A DNA stretch of 64,000 nt from Candidatus Tepidiaquacella proteinivora (lineage in GTDB: Bacteria > Bacteroidota > Ignavibacteria > Tepidaquicellales > Tepidaquicellaceae). Shown piece by piece: positions 52,126-61,226 of this stretch; within the stretch, counting starts at the first letter, position 1; every line of letters begins with the position of its first letter. The translations under genes and the position numbers were made by a program. The notes beneath the pieces are model-generated. The model saw nothing but the letters and a program-made list of their open reading frames with translations. It was not told the origin of the DNA and ran no database searches. The stretch covers positions 1,621,501 through 1,685,500 of the forward strand of contig CP054675.1 of the NCBI GenBank assembly GCA_013348845.1. The letters run 5' to 3'.

Positions 52126-53148
52126 TTAATTATCCTTTAATTTATAAAGTTCTTGAATTCCTTCAAAAGAGGTTTTATATGATGCAATACGGTTTGCAAA
52201 ATATAAACTTTTTATAAAATCTTTACTACGGGAATAATTCAACATAAATGCTGATGCAAAAACATCACCGCAGCCTGTAGTATCTTTTATATTGGGGTTT
52301 TCAATTGCTCTGACTTCGTGTTTATCAAGGTCGGTAAAAATTTTACCTGCATAGTTTTTAATTTTTTTCTGATAACCTGATACTCCATTATTTCCTCTCG
52401 TTATTATTACACCCTCTAAACTAATCTTACTTAAATCAAATTTCTCAGAAGATTCTTCTTCTTTGAAGTGAAATAACTTTTTTAAATTTTTTTCAGAGTT
52501 TATAAGTAGCTCTTCCAATACTTCGTATTCAGTTCTTTTAGTTTTAGAAAGAGATTTCACTTCGTATTCATTCATCTGTACTGTATTTGCACATAGACAC
52601 CAAAGCTGCCAATTTTTTAAGTTAGTATGAACTCTGGTTCCATCAGAATTGGTTTTCATTACAAGATTGTGAATGTCAAGATGAATATAGCTGTTAAAGA
52701 ATTGCCTTACCTTCAACATTGTATTCAATGTAATATCAACCCCAGAAATCATATTTACCAAAATTCCATCTACCTCATTAAAATCAGAAGAAATTGTAAG
52801 GTCAATTATTTCTTCAAAACTTATAGGATATGTTGGTTTTGTTGAAGTCTCAAATCTTGCCGATAATCCCGATCTATAATTAGTATAAAACAAATTAACT
52901 TTTCTTGTGGGGTGGTTAACTTTTTTTATCCCGTTTAAATCAATATTTGGATATTGTTTTAATAAATCAGAAATGTTTTCGAATTCATCTTCTCCTAAAT
53001 TCATTATTGGTTTAACAATGTCGTCAGGTCTACAAAGAACCGCAAGAGAAATAATTGAATATAGAATTCCCCCATAACTTTGAATTACGGCTCCATCTGG
53101 TTTATGTATTAAATCAATACAGGGTTCTCCAATAACAATGTATTTCAT
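52126..53148 (-). CDS. PfkB-family carbohydrate kinase
   Basis: A 340-residue ribokinase-fold enzyme. The N-terminal strand IGEPCIDLIHKPDG and GGILYSIISLA correspond to the first PfkB signature region. The C-terminal signature is DTTGCGDVFASAFM, whose Gly-Cys-Gly-Asp forms the anion hole and supplies the catalytic Asp. Substrates in this family include ribose, fructose, fructose 1-phosphate, adenosine and ADP-heptose precursors; the sequence does not choose between them. The linked RmlD-like reductase (18 bp downstream) might suggest sugar-nucleotide work. The upstream PorV/PorQ-like gene ends 25 bp before it. Confidence 0.82.
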   Translation of the reverse strand: MKYIVIGEPCIDLIHKPDGAVIQSYGGILYSIISLAVLCRPDDIVKPIMNLGEDEFENISDLLKQYPNIDLNGIKKVNHPTRKVNLFYTNYRSGLSARFETSTKPTYPISFEEIIDLTISSDFNEVDGILVNMISGVDITLNTMLKVRQFFNSYIHLDIHNLVMKTNSDGTRVHTNLKNWQLWCLCANTVQMNEYEVKSLSKTKRTEYEVLEELLINSEKNLKKLFHFKEEESSEKFDLSKISLEGVIITRGNNGVSGYQKKIKNYAGKIFTDLDKHEVRAIENPNIKDTTGCGDVFASAFMLNYSRSKDFIKSLYFANRIASYKTSFEGIQELYKLKDN

Positions 53149-53173
53149 TCTTTGTAAATATTAATTAAAAAGA

Positions 53174-54046
53174 CTACTTAATTTCCACACCTCCGAAATT
53201 AATGGTAATAGTACCCTGATGGGTAAATCCTAAATCCTGATGTTTTTTAAAAGCATAATCAACCTGAAATAAACCAAGAAACACACCAACTCCTGCGGAA
53301 AAATTAGTAGGTTCACTACCAACTCCTGCCCGTAAATCTATTCTACTATTTAAATTAGAAATCGCATTAGGGATAAAAATTGAATATTCAAATGCACCTT
53401 TAAAAGAAAATGGATATTTTACATCTTTTTCCGTTTCTAATATAAATTTAATATCATCCCTTGCCTGAAACATAAATCCAGTTTTAAAAACCTGGGCAAT
53501 TCTCTCTTTTGATTGACCAATTTTACTACCGGTTAAATTTTTACAAAAGAATCCCCATTTTAAGAAATCAGTTATCTGTGCCATAGCCCCTAAGTCAACT
53601 CCGAAGGAAGAAGCGGAGTTGTAATTCTTAATATTTAGATAATACAGATTAAGATTTATACCATAATATATTTTATTTCGGTAATTATTTCCATAAGAAA
53701 CAACGCTTGTTAATTCCCGGTATAAATCAAATCCATATGATTTGATTCCTAACCCGAAAGTTCCGATTTTGGTAGGTTCCGCATAAGTTAACGCAGTAGT
53801 AGATAATTCTGAAATCCCAAACGGAGCAGGACTATAAAAAAATGAAACTTCCCTGAATTTCAACTGTCCCAACCCGGAAGGATTATAAAAAATTGCAAAA
53901 GAATTATCAGACACAGAAGTAAATGCTCCGTTAAGAGCAGCTGGTCTTGCCCCAATATCCGTAAATTCGAATTGTGCAAATGAAACTTTTACAAGCAAAA
54001 TGGATATAATAAAGACAGAAGCAACAAATGTTAGAGTTTTTGTCAT
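53174..54046 (-). CDS. PorV/PorQ-family outer-membrane beta-barrel protein
   Basis: A 290-residue protein with a signal peptide at residues 1-24 (ending SFAQ). The mature start, FEFTDIGARPAALNGAFTSVSDNSFAIFYNPSG, is the hallmark of the PorV/PorQ/UPF0164 family, relatives of FadL-type barrels. The rest is a 14-strand-like pattern ending INFGGVEIK. PorV shuttles T9SS cargo from the translocon to the attachment complex, and PorQ is associated with PorZ in the attachment machinery. Which of these this copy corresponds to cannot be decided by eye. It is divergent, over 150 bp, from a PorD (DUF4835)-like gene, which supports a T9SS link. Confidence 0.8.
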   Translation of the reverse strand: MTKTLTFVASVFIISILLVKVSFAQFEFTDIGARPAALNGAFTSVSDNSFAIFYNPSGLGQLKFREVSFFYSPAPFGISELSTTALTYAEPTKIGTFGLGIKSYGFDLYRELTSVVSYGNNYRNKIYYGINLNLYYLNIKNYNSASSFGVDLGAMAQITDFLKWGFFCKNLTGSKIGQSKERIAQVFKTGFMFQARDDIKFILETEKDVKYPFSFKGAFEYSIFIPNAISNLNSRIDLRAGVGSEPTNFSAGVGVFLGLFQVDYAFKKHQDLGFTHQGTITINFGGVEIK

Positions 54047-54196
54047 TTTTTAAAGACTTTTGTATAATAATATAAAAATTTTGAATCTGCCAAACTCCAA
54101 TATCTAATTAGAAAAATGCAAAATAATAAACTAAATGAATTGACATTTAAAAATAAGAATTCAAAATTTAATTATAAACTAACTTCGTTTAAAAAT

Positions 54197-55108
54197 ATGA
54201 GCAAATATATAGTATTGGGAATTCTTACAGTGTTTTTTATGAATGTAGCAATACCACAAGATTTTGATGCAACTGTCATTTTAAATGTAGATGCACTTCC
54301 ATCAGATGCAAAGGATAGGTTAAAAGATCTCAAGCAACAAACCGAAGATTATTTAAACAAAAATAAGTTTGCTGATGGTCAGATATATAAAATAAAAGTT
54401 ACACTGCAATTTAATTTTAGGGGAACAAATGGTTTTGATGGTTATGATGCTCAGTTAGTTGTTATTAGTCAAAGAATTGTTGATGATTCAATAAAACAAT
54501 GGCAGCCCAAATATGTAGTTGCTTTCAGGTATTTAGATGAAAAATGCTCTTTTACATATAACAGATCAATGCCTTTTATAAAAAATGATGTAAGGTTTGA
54601 TTCTTACCTTAGCTTGCTTGATTATTATGCTTATGTAGTATTGGGGTATGACGAAGACTCTTTCTTTCCAAAGGGCGGAAATAAATATTTTCAAAAAGCT
54701 CTTGATATTTGTAACAAACCGATGCCAGATAGAAAAGGGTGGACTACAGATGTTGGTGGTGGAAAACCAAGCAGGGCTGAGTTAGTACAGGAACTTCTTA
54801 ATTCCAGAATGGACGACTTCAGATTAAGTTATTATAAATATCATTGGGAAGGGGTAGATATGTTTTATATAAATCCGTTCAACCAAAAACCTGCGTTAGA
54901 TAAGATGTTGGAAGCGCTTGAAAAAATCGGAGAACTAAAAAAGAAGGAAGTAAAAGCATATAATATAGATTATTTCTTTGATGCAAAAGCTCAAGAAATT
55001 GGACAATTCTTTTTGTCTTACGGTGATAAAAGTGTGTATGATAAATTATCTAAAATTGACCCTTCTCACCAAAGAATTTATGAAGATTTCAAAATTAAAG
55101 GGAAGTAA
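54197..55108 (+). CDS. PorD-like (DUF4835) type IX secretion-associated protein
   Basis: A 303-residue exported protein. I place the start at the ATG at 54197, which gives a compact signal peptide (ending IPQ near residue 21). An in-frame ATG at 54116 would add 27 low-complexity residues before it. The mature protein begins DFDATVILNVDALPSDAKDR and includes the FRYLDEKCSFTYNRS, LDYYAYVVLGYDEDSF and GGNKYFQKALDIC segments that I associate with DUF4835, named PorD in T9SS annotation. The molecular role of PorD is not established. The divergent neighbour is a PorV/PorQ-like barrel. Confidence 0.78.
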   Translation: MSKYIVLGILTVFFMNVAIPQDFDATVILNVDALPSDAKDRLKDLKQQTEDYLNKNKFADGQIYKIKVTLQFNFRGTNGFDGYDAQLVVISQRIVDDSIKQWQPKYVVAFRYLDEKCSFTYNRSMPFIKNDVRFDSYLSLLDYYAYVVLGYDEDSFFPKGGNKYFQKALDICNKPMPDRKGWTTDVGGGKPSRAELVQELLNSRMDDFRLSYYKYHWEGVDMFYINPFNQKPALDKMLEALEKIGELKKKEVKAYNIDYFFDAKAQEIGQFFLSYGDKSVYDKLSKIDPSHQRIYEDFKIKGK

Positions 55109-55156
55109 ATAAAATATTTAAATAAATCAGTATTGTAAATTTTTAAAGACATTATA

Positions 55157-55984
55157 ATGCTAAAGACTATAAGAATAAAGAATAAGCATAATAACATCTT
55201 ACTTACCGATATTAGATACCCCAACAATAACAGTAAAAATTTACCTTTATTAATATTTTGCCATGGATTCAAGGGATTTAAGGATTGGGGAGGATTTCCG
55301 TATATGTTAGAAAAAATTTCTGCATCAGGTATTTTTTGTGTTAGTTTTAACTTCTCATACAATGGAATTGGAGAAACAGATTTAACAGAATTTACAAGAT
55401 TGGACTTGTTTGCTAAAAATACAATTTCAAGAGAATTAGATGATTTACACGCGATCATTAATTATTTTGATGAAAATAGAAATTTATACAATTATGATTT
55501 CAATGCCTTAACTCTTATGGGACATTCCAGAGGGGGTGGAGTTGCAATAATAAAAACAGCTGAGGATAAAAGAGTAAATAAATTGATTACTTTAGCCGCA
55601 GTTTCAACTTTTAACAGATATACAGAGGAACGCAAAAAAGAGTGGGAACGAAAAGGATATTTAGGGGTTCTTAATACAAGAACACAACAAATGATGAAAA
55701 TAAATTATTCTTTTTTAAAAGATTTAGAGAAAAACAAAAACCGTCTCAATATTAAAAATGCTGTAAAAAAAATTAATTGCCCGTTTTTAATAGTGCATGG
55801 AAAAGAAGACCTTTCTGTAGATTATTCTGATGCCTTAGAGTTATACGAAGTAAGCAATAAAACAAATACTAAACTTATAACTATAGAAAATACAGGACAC
55901 ACTTTCGGGGTCTCGCATCCGTTTATCGGAACTACTCCATACTTTGAAACAGTAATTTCCGAAATTATTAAATTCATTATTTAA
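55157..55984 (+). CDS. Alpha/beta hydrolase (dienelactone-hydrolase/acyl-peptidase-like)
   Basis: A 275-residue cytosolic serine hydrolase. The oxyanion strand is LLIFCHGFKGFKDWGG near residue 32-47. The nucleophile elbow is GHSRGGG near residue 122-128. The acid lies near FLIVHGKEDLSVDY, and the histidine is in the ENTGHTFG motif. All three members of the catalytic triad are therefore visible. The family covers esterases and peptidases of many kinds, and I cannot assign a substrate. It lies 48 bp downstream of the PorD-like gene. Confidence 0.82.
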   Translation: MLKTIRIKNKHNNILLTDIRYPNNNSKNLPLLIFCHGFKGFKDWGGFPYMLEKISASGIFCVSFNFSYNGIGETDLTEFTRLDLFAKNTISRELDDLHAIINYFDENRNLYNYDFNALTLMGHSRGGGVAIIKTAEDKRVNKLITLAAVSTFNRYTEERKKEWERKGYLGVLNTRTQQMMKINYSFLKDLEKNKNRLNIKNAVKKINCPFLIVHGKEDLSVDYSDALELYEVSNKTNTKLITIENTGHTFGVSHPFIGTTPYFETVISEIIKFII

Positions 55985-56075
55985 TAAACTTCCGTTTAAA
56001 GAATCATTACCTAATGTAAAAGCTGGGAACTTTTTAAATATATTTTCAATTTTACTTTATAAATTAATAACAACT

Positions 56076-56720
56076 ATGAAAAACTCTAATTATTTATTTG
56101 CTTATTTAATATTCTTAATGTTATTCGCAATCAAATCTTCACCGGCTACTACCCATATTGTAAATGTATCAAACTATGCATTTACCCCTCAAAATTTAAA
56201 TGTTTCTGTTGGAGACACTATTAAATGGGTTTGGATATCAGGAATCCATACAACCACTTCAACAACTATACCTCAGGGGGCACAGCCCTGGGATGAAATA
56301 ATCAGTAACACTAATCAAACATTTTCTTATGTTGTCAGCGTTGTTGGGCTTTATAATTATGTTTGTACACCACATATTACAATGGGTATGATTGGCTCGT
56401 TCAATGCATCACCAAGTTATATCTCCTCTATTGGTACAAATGTTAATAATTATCAACTTTATCAAAATTATCCAAATCCATTTAATCCGGTAACAAAAAT
56501 TAAATTTAGCATTCCTAAATCTGAATTCGTTACTTTAAAAATTTATAATATTTTAGGTGAAGAGGTTGTAACCCTTATTAATGGCTTTCTGTCTCAGGGT
56601 ATTTATGAATATATATTTGACATTAATAAAAATAATTTAAACTTATCAAGCGGAGTTTATTATTACTCGTTAAGGACAGAAAATTTCTACGAAACGAAAA
56701 AATTGCTTTTAAGCAAATAA
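56076..56720 (+). CDS. Cupredoxin-domain protein exported by T9SS
   Basis: A 214-residue exported protein. The signal peptide is at residues 1-25. Residues about 26-112 form a plastocyanin/pseudoazurin-like domain with the blue-copper ligands visible: His58 in SGIHTTTS, then Cys97, His100 and Met105 in CTPHITMGM, the same spacing as the CSPHxxxGM motif of pseudoazurin. A short linker leads to the T9SS sorting domain beginning NYPNPFNPVTKIKF near residue 131 and ending KKLLLSK. Cupredoxins carry single electrons or bind copper; this one would act at the cell surface. It stands alone with no adjacent oxidase or reductase. Confidence 0.85.
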   Translation: MKNSNYLFAYLIFLMLFAIKSSPATTHIVNVSNYAFTPQNLNVSVGDTIKWVWISGIHTTTSTTIPQGAQPWDEIISNTNQTFSYVVSVVGLYNYVCTPHITMGMIGSFNASPSYISSIGTNVNNYQLYQNYPNPFNPVTKIKFSIPKSEFVTLKIYNILGEEVVTLINGFLSQGIYEYIFDINKNNLNLSSGVYYYSLRTENFYETKKLLLSK

Positions 56721-56767
56721 AAAATTTTTCTGGTCTTTTTTATAAAATTTGGGTCTCTATTGAGCTG

Positions 56768-56802
56768 AATTCCATAATACCCATCAGATTCTATGGGGAA
56801 TT
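56768..56802 (+). terminator. Possible weak terminator after the cupredoxin gene
   Basis: AATTCC near 56768 pairs with GGAATT at 56797-56802, and ATA with TAT inside it, leaving two bulged G residues. A T-rich stretch (GACTTTTTATTTTTC) follows. The stem is imperfect, so the call is tentative; it lies 48 bases after the stop codon. Confidence 0.35.
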
Positions 56803-56908
56803 GACTTTTTATTTTTCTTTGTTTCCAAAAGTTTATCTTTAATTATTGCTTATTTATAATTAATTTTAATAGATGATTATTTAAACAAAAATAATTAAAA
56901 CTTAAATT

Positions 56909-58672
56909 ATGAAGAAGTTAATTTTTATTTTAATCTTAACTCTTTTTGCTACAGTAATTTCTTTTTCACAAGTTCCGTTCTCATCTAATTTAAATAAAGC
57001 AATTCCCGATGTGATGAATAATATCAGGATTCTTGATGTTTTTTCTAATAATGCTTATACTGTTAATCTTGATTCTTTCCCGGTTTTTTTCGGTTTTCCA
57101 GTTACTTACACCGGATATAATTACGAAGGAGGCATCTATTGCAATATGGATAGCGACCCTGAGTTAGAAATTGTTTATTCTCTTGCCTATACTATTTATG
57201 CTTTGAATATCGATGGTACTCCTGTTGCGGGTTGGTCTAAAACCGTATCTTCCTATCCTATTGATGGTGCACCTGCGTTTGGAGATATAGACGGAGACGG
57301 TTCTGAAGAAATTGTAGTTACAAATCATGGTGCCACTTCTGGAGGGTATATTCACGCATTCAAAAAGAATGGAAGTGTTGTTCCGGGATTTCCAATAAAT
57401 CATGGTTATTCTTCAAGAACCCCGGTGTTAGCAGATTTGGATAATGACAATAAATTGGAAATTATTGTTAATAAAAGAATATATCCCCTCGGAGAAGTAT
57501 GGGTTTATAAAGGCGATGGGACAGTATACCCTGGATGGCCAAAATCTATGGGACATGTACCAGCTTCAAGTGCAGCGGTTGGTGATATAGATAATGATAA
57601 TATTATGGAAATTGTAGCTGAATCTTATACTGGACTTTATGTTTGGAAGGCAAATGGGGATTCTATGCCTGGCTTTCCTTTTATGATGCCTAACGGGGAT
57701 GTTAACTCGTATTCATCACCTGTGCTTGTCGATGTTGATAATGATAATAAAAAGGAAATCATTTTTGGAACTCATGTCTCAGGAGGTGGTGGTTATGTTT
57801 ATATTTTAAAATATAATGGAACAATTTTTCCGAATTGGCCCAAGTACACTTCATATTGGATATATGGTCCTCCTGCAGTAGGATATATTGATAATGATAA
57901 CATTCTTGACATAGCGGTAGGAGACCAGGTTATGAGCGCAACTCCTGTTGATAAATTATATGCATGGAATGTAAATGGTGTTTCATTAAGTGGTTTCCCA
58001 ATTTCATCATTAAATGCAATTAATATACAAGTATTATTAGCTGATATTGACAATGATAATCAGACAGAGTTAATTATTGATGATAACTCAGCTCCTGGTG
58101 GTCAGGGTCAATATCTTGCCTTCAACCACGATGGTACACCTGTCAGCAACTGGCCTATATATACAAACGGAAGTTCATTCTATGTAAATCCCTGTTTATT
58201 CGATGCCAACAGAGATGGTATAATAGATATGACAGGCGGAGGTATGAGCACTTCACCCCAGCAAACTACTATTTATATTTGGAATTTACAATCTCCATAC
58301 AATGCGCAAAAGATGTATGTTCCTATGTTTCAGTTTAATCCAAGACATAATGGTGTTTATGGAGATTTATATCTTACTAATATTAAACCCGTTAGAAACG
58401 AAATTCCTAAAACATTCAGTCTTGAACAAAATTATCCAAATCCTTTCAACAGCTCAACTATTATAAAATATAATCTCCCGAAATCTACTGATGTATTATT
58501 GGTTGTTTATGATATAACAGGTAAAAATATTTCAACTCTTGTAAATGCATATCAGAATGCAGGTATATATGAGATTAATTTTGAAGCGAATAATTTAACA
58601 AGTGGAGTTTACTTCTATAAAATAATTACTGACAAATTTACAGAAACGAAGAAATTTATTCTTATCAAATAA
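56909..58672 (+). CDS. Secreted FG-GAP/VCBS-repeat protein with T9SS sorting domain
   Basis: A 587-residue exported protein with a signal peptide at residues 1-21 (ending SFSQ). At least six repeats carry Asp-rich calcium-binding-like loops: DIDGDGSEEIV, DLDNDNKLEI, DIDNDNIMEI, DVDNDNKKEI, DNDNILDI and DIDNDNQTEL, each followed by a GTPVAGWS-like or DGTVYPGWP-like segment. Together they should form an integrin-alpha-type beta-propeller. The C-terminal T9SS domain begins near residue 508 with NYPNPFNSSTIIKY and ends KKFILIK. Such proteins usually act in surface binding. The gene ends at a strong terminator shared with hypE. Confidence 0.85.
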   Translation: MKKLIFILILTLFATVISFSQVPFSSNLNKAIPDVMNNIRILDVFSNNAYTVNLDSFPVFFGFPVTYTGYNYEGGIYCNMDSDPELEIVYSLAYTIYALNIDGTPVAGWSKTVSSYPIDGAPAFGDIDGDGSEEIVVTNHGATSGGYIHAFKKNGSVVPGFPINHGYSSRTPVLADLDNDNKLEIIVNKRIYPLGEVWVYKGDGTVYPGWPKSMGHVPASSAAVGDIDNDNIMEIVAESYTGLYVWKANGDSMPGFPFMMPNGDVNSYSSPVLVDVDNDNKKEIIFGTHVSGGGGYVYILKYNGTIFPNWPKYTSYWIYGPPAVGYIDNDNILDIAVGDQVMSATPVDKLYAWNVNGVSLSGFPISSLNAINIQVLLADIDNDNQTELIIDDNSAPGGQGQYLAFNHDGTPVSNWPIYTNGSSFYVNPCLFDANRDGIIDMTGGGMSTSPQQTTIYIWNLQSPYNAQKMYVPMFQFNPRHNGVYGDLYLTNIKPVRNEIPKTFSLEQNYPNPFNSSTIIKYNLPKSTDVLLVVYDITGKNISTLVNAYQNAGIYEINFEANNLTSGVYFYKIITDKFTETKKFILIK

Positions 58673-58696
58673 TTTTATATTTTAATCTTTACATAT

Positions 58697-58736
58697 AAAA
58701 ACTGGTTTCTACCCGGCGTGGTGGAAATCAGTTTTT
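58697..58736. terminator. Strong bidirectional terminator
   Basis: AAAAACTG at 58697-58704 pairs with CAGTTTTT at 58729-58736. The inner part (TTTC with GAAA, ACC with GGT) extends the stem to about 15 pairs with G-T/T-G mismatches around a GC-rich tip. A/T-rich arms on both sides allow termination from both the FG-GAP protein gene and the convergent hypE. Confidence 0.85.
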
Positions 58737-58740
58737 ATTT

Positions 58741-59841
58741 TTAGCAAATTCTTGGTAATTGTTCTCCCGAAATCATATCCAAAACTCTATTATTACCTAA
58801 AACTGTTCTCATAACCACTTTTTGAATGTTGGTATCCGTAATTTCTCCGATAATTTCTGCTTTATTACCTTCGGGAAGTGATTTAATTACTTTTAAAATT
58901 TTATCTGCATAATTACCTGCTACAACCGCAATTAATTTGCCTTCATTTGCAACATACATTGGGTCAAATCCAAATAATTCACATGCTCCTAAAATCTCTG
59001 GTAAAATAGGAATTTTATCTTCATAAATTTTTATTCCTATCTTCCCTGCCTTTGCAATTTCATTAAGTGTGCTTGTAAGACCTCCCCTTGTAGGATCTCT
59101 CATAACTTTAATGTATCTCCCATATCCGGATTTTTCAATCTCTTCAACAATTCTATTAACAGGATTAACATCACTTTTTATTTCTGTTTCAAATTCAATT
59201 TTCTCTCTTGCAGAAATGACTGCTATCCCATGCTCTGCGATGCTTCCACTTAATATAATTGCATCTCCGGGTTTACAGTTTAAAGGTGAAATTCTCATAT
59301 CTTCATATACAATACCAATCCCACTTGTGTTAATATAAATATTAGCATTTATATTGTTTAATTTGTTTTGGTTATCCTGTAATTTATATGAAGACTCAAT
59401 AACTTTAGTATCCCCGGTAACAATTTTTACTCCAGTATTATCTGCTGCATTTTTAATCGATATTACAATCTCTTCAAGGTCAGATATTGGAAATCCTTCT
59501 TCAATTATAAAGCTAACTGAAATAAATTCTGGTTTTGCTCCCGACACCGATAAATCGTTAATCGTTCCATAAACTGCAAGTGCACCAATGTTTCCACCGG
59601 GGAAAAAGATTGGGTGAACAACATAAGAATCTGTAGTAAATGCATATCGTGATGTGTTTTTATCATAATCAATTATTGCGGAATCATTCCCTTGTTTCAA
59701 AATATCATTATCAAAATACTTTTTAAAAAGTGACTCTATTAAATTATGCATCAGTGTTCCTCCTCCGCCGTGTGCAAGGAGAATTTTATCATATTGATTT
59801 ATAGGAGTTGGGCAGGAAAAACTTTTAGAATTGTTTGTCAT
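58741..59841 (-). CDS. hypE: Hydrogenase expression/formation protein HypE
   Basis: A 366-residue protein of the PurM/SelD fold. HypE accepts a carbamoyl group from HypF on its C-terminal cysteine and dehydrates it to a thiocyanate, the source of the cyanide ligands of [NiFe]-hydrogenases. The required C-terminal motif PRIC is the very end of the protein. ATP-binding residues are in LAHGGGGTLMHNLI, DPTRGGLTSTLNEIA and VVTGDTKV-type segments. The length is slightly above the usual 330-350. It follows hypD by 40 bp in a pyrD-hypC-hypD-hypE run. The carbamoyl supplier HypF is not in the window. Confidence 0.95.
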   Translation of the reverse strand: MTNNSKSFSCPTPINQYDKILLAHGGGGTLMHNLIESLFKKYFDNDILKQGNDSAIIDYDKNTSRYAFTTDSYVVHPIFFPGGNIGALAVYGTINDLSVSGAKPEFISVSFIIEEGFPISDLEEIVISIKNAADNTGVKIVTGDTKVIESSYKLQDNQNKLNNINANIYINTSGIGIVYEDMRISPLNCKPGDAIILSGSIAEHGIAVISAREKIEFETEIKSDVNPVNRIVEEIEKSGYGRYIKVMRDPTRGGLTSTLNEIAKAGKIGIKIYEDKIPILPEILGACELFGFDPMYVANEGKLIAVVAGNYADKILKVIKSLPEGNKAEIIGEITDTNIQKVVMRTVLGNNRVLDMISGEQLPRIC

Positions 59842-59881
59842 ATAATTTTTCTACACAGAATTTAATAATATATTTTAAAAA

Positions 59882-60982
59882 TTAATTTAATTTCTTATAT
59901 CTTAAATATGCAGAACAGGTACCCTCAGAGGAAACCATAGGTGCTCCTAAGGGTGACTCCGGTGTACATAAATTCCCAAATGCTTTACATTCAAGAGGGG
60001 TTTTCTTTCCCTGCATTATTTCTCCTGCTATACAAATTGTTCTGCTTTTGTCCGGCTTAAGTTCGCTTTCGGTTTCTTTGAATAAATTAAAAAAACTATA
60101 TATTTTATATTTTCCTTTTAAATCGAATCCACTCCTGGGAATAATTCCTATTCCTCTCCACTCCATATCTGTAATATCAAAGACTTCCTCAATTACTTTT
60201 TTAGAAGAAATATTTCCGGTTTGTTTTACAACTCTTTTATACCTATTAACAACCTCATATTTACTCTTTTCAAGTTGTAAAATGGTTTCCAAAATCCCAG
60301 ATAAAATATCTGCGGGTTCAAATCCAGTAATAACTATTGGTACTTTAAATTTCTTGCTTATAGGTATATATTCTTCATATCCCATAACTGTACACACATG
60401 ACCAGCTGCTAAAAATCCGTTAATTTTATTTTCCGGATCTGATAATAAAAATTCAATAGCGGGAGGTACCCTAAACATAGAAGAAAGGATAAAAATATTT
60501 TTTATTCCTTTTTTATCTAATAAACTAATTAAATGAGCGTTTGGAGATGCTGTTGTTTCAAATCCTATTGCAAAAAAAATTATGGTTTTATCGGGGTTAT
60601 TTTCAGCTATTGAGATAACTTCTAACGGGGAGTAAATTGTTCTTATATCACAACCATCCGCTTTTACTGACAGCAAATCTGTGCTGGATCCAGGTACTCT
60701 AAGCATATCTCCATAAGATATGAGAATTACATCTTTTTGTCTCGAAGCATATATTGCTAAATCAATTTTCGACGCAGGAGTAACACACACGGGACAGCCC
60801 GGCCCATGTAACAATTTTATATTATCAGGTAAAAATTCCTCAAGGTTGTATTTCATAATTGCATGAGTTTGTCCTCCGCATATTTCCATAATTCGCCAAT
60901 TACCAGTAGAAACTGATTTTATTTTTTCAGAAAGATCTTTTACCAATTCAGCATTTCGATATTCACTTAGATGTTTTAACAT
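59882..60982 (-). CDS. hypD: Hydrogenase maturation protein HypD
   Basis: A 366-residue iron-sulfur protein that, with HypC, forms the scaffold on which the Fe(CN)2CO centre of [NiFe]-hydrogenase is assembled. The family motifs are clear: MEICGGQTHAIMKY near residue 32-45, LHGPGCPVCVTP near 58-69, FFAIGFETTAS, GFLAAGHVCTVMG and the C-terminal cysteine cluster in CKAFGNLCTPESPLGAPMVSSEG that binds the [4Fe-4S] cluster. The start codon overlaps the hypC stop by 7 bp. The length is typical (360-380). Confidence 0.96.
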   Translation of the reverse strand: MLKHLSEYRNAELVKDLSEKIKSVSTGNWRIMEICGGQTHAIMKYNLEEFLPDNIKLLHGPGCPVCVTPASKIDLAIYASRQKDVILISYGDMLRVPGSSTDLLSVKADGCDIRTIYSPLEVISIAENNPDKTIIFFAIGFETTASPNAHLISLLDKKGIKNIFILSSMFRVPPAIEFLLSDPENKINGFLAAGHVCTVMGYEEYIPISKKFKVPIVITGFEPADILSGILETILQLEKSKYEVVNRYKRVVKQTGNISSKKVIEEVFDITDMEWRGIGIIPRSGFDLKGKYKIYSFFNLFKETESELKPDKSRTICIAGEIMQGKKTPLECKAFGNLCTPESPLGAPMVSSEGTCSAYLRYKKLN

Positions 60983-61215
60983 ATTTCTTCAGTATTATCT
61001 ATATCTCTAATTAATTTAAGGGTTTCTTCTGCTTCTTTCTCATCAATAATATTCAATGCAAATCCAACATGTACCAAAACATAATCTCCAACTTTTGCTT
61101 CAGGAACCCAATCAACACAAATGTTTTTAATGGCACCTCCAAAACTTACTTTTGCCATTTTAGGGTTCGAGTTTTCTTCAATAGAAATTATTTTCCCAGG
61201 AATTGCTAAACACAT
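60976..61215 (-). CDS. hypC: Hydrogenase maturation chaperone HypC
   Basis: A 79-residue member of the HypC/HybG/HupF family. It starts with the family signature MCLAIPGKI, in which Cys2 (after removal of Met) binds the iron precursor and contacts the large-subunit precursor. The remainder (VDWVPEAKVGDYVLVHVGFALNIIDEKEA) is the expected OB-fold. It lies 11 bp downstream of pyrD and overlaps hypD, so all four genes look co-transcribed. No hydrogenase structural genes are in view. Confidence 0.96.
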   Translation of the reverse strand: MCLAIPGKIISIEENSNPKMAKVSFGGAIKNICVDWVPEAKVGDYVLVHVGFALNIIDEKEAEETLKLIRDIDNTEEIC

Positions 61216-61226
61216 AGAAATACTAT

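Noticed and set aside
60048-60401. 117-codon plus-strand open frame opposite hypD
   Set aside because: It lies entirely inside a strongly supported hypD gene and has no domain or ribosome-binding site.
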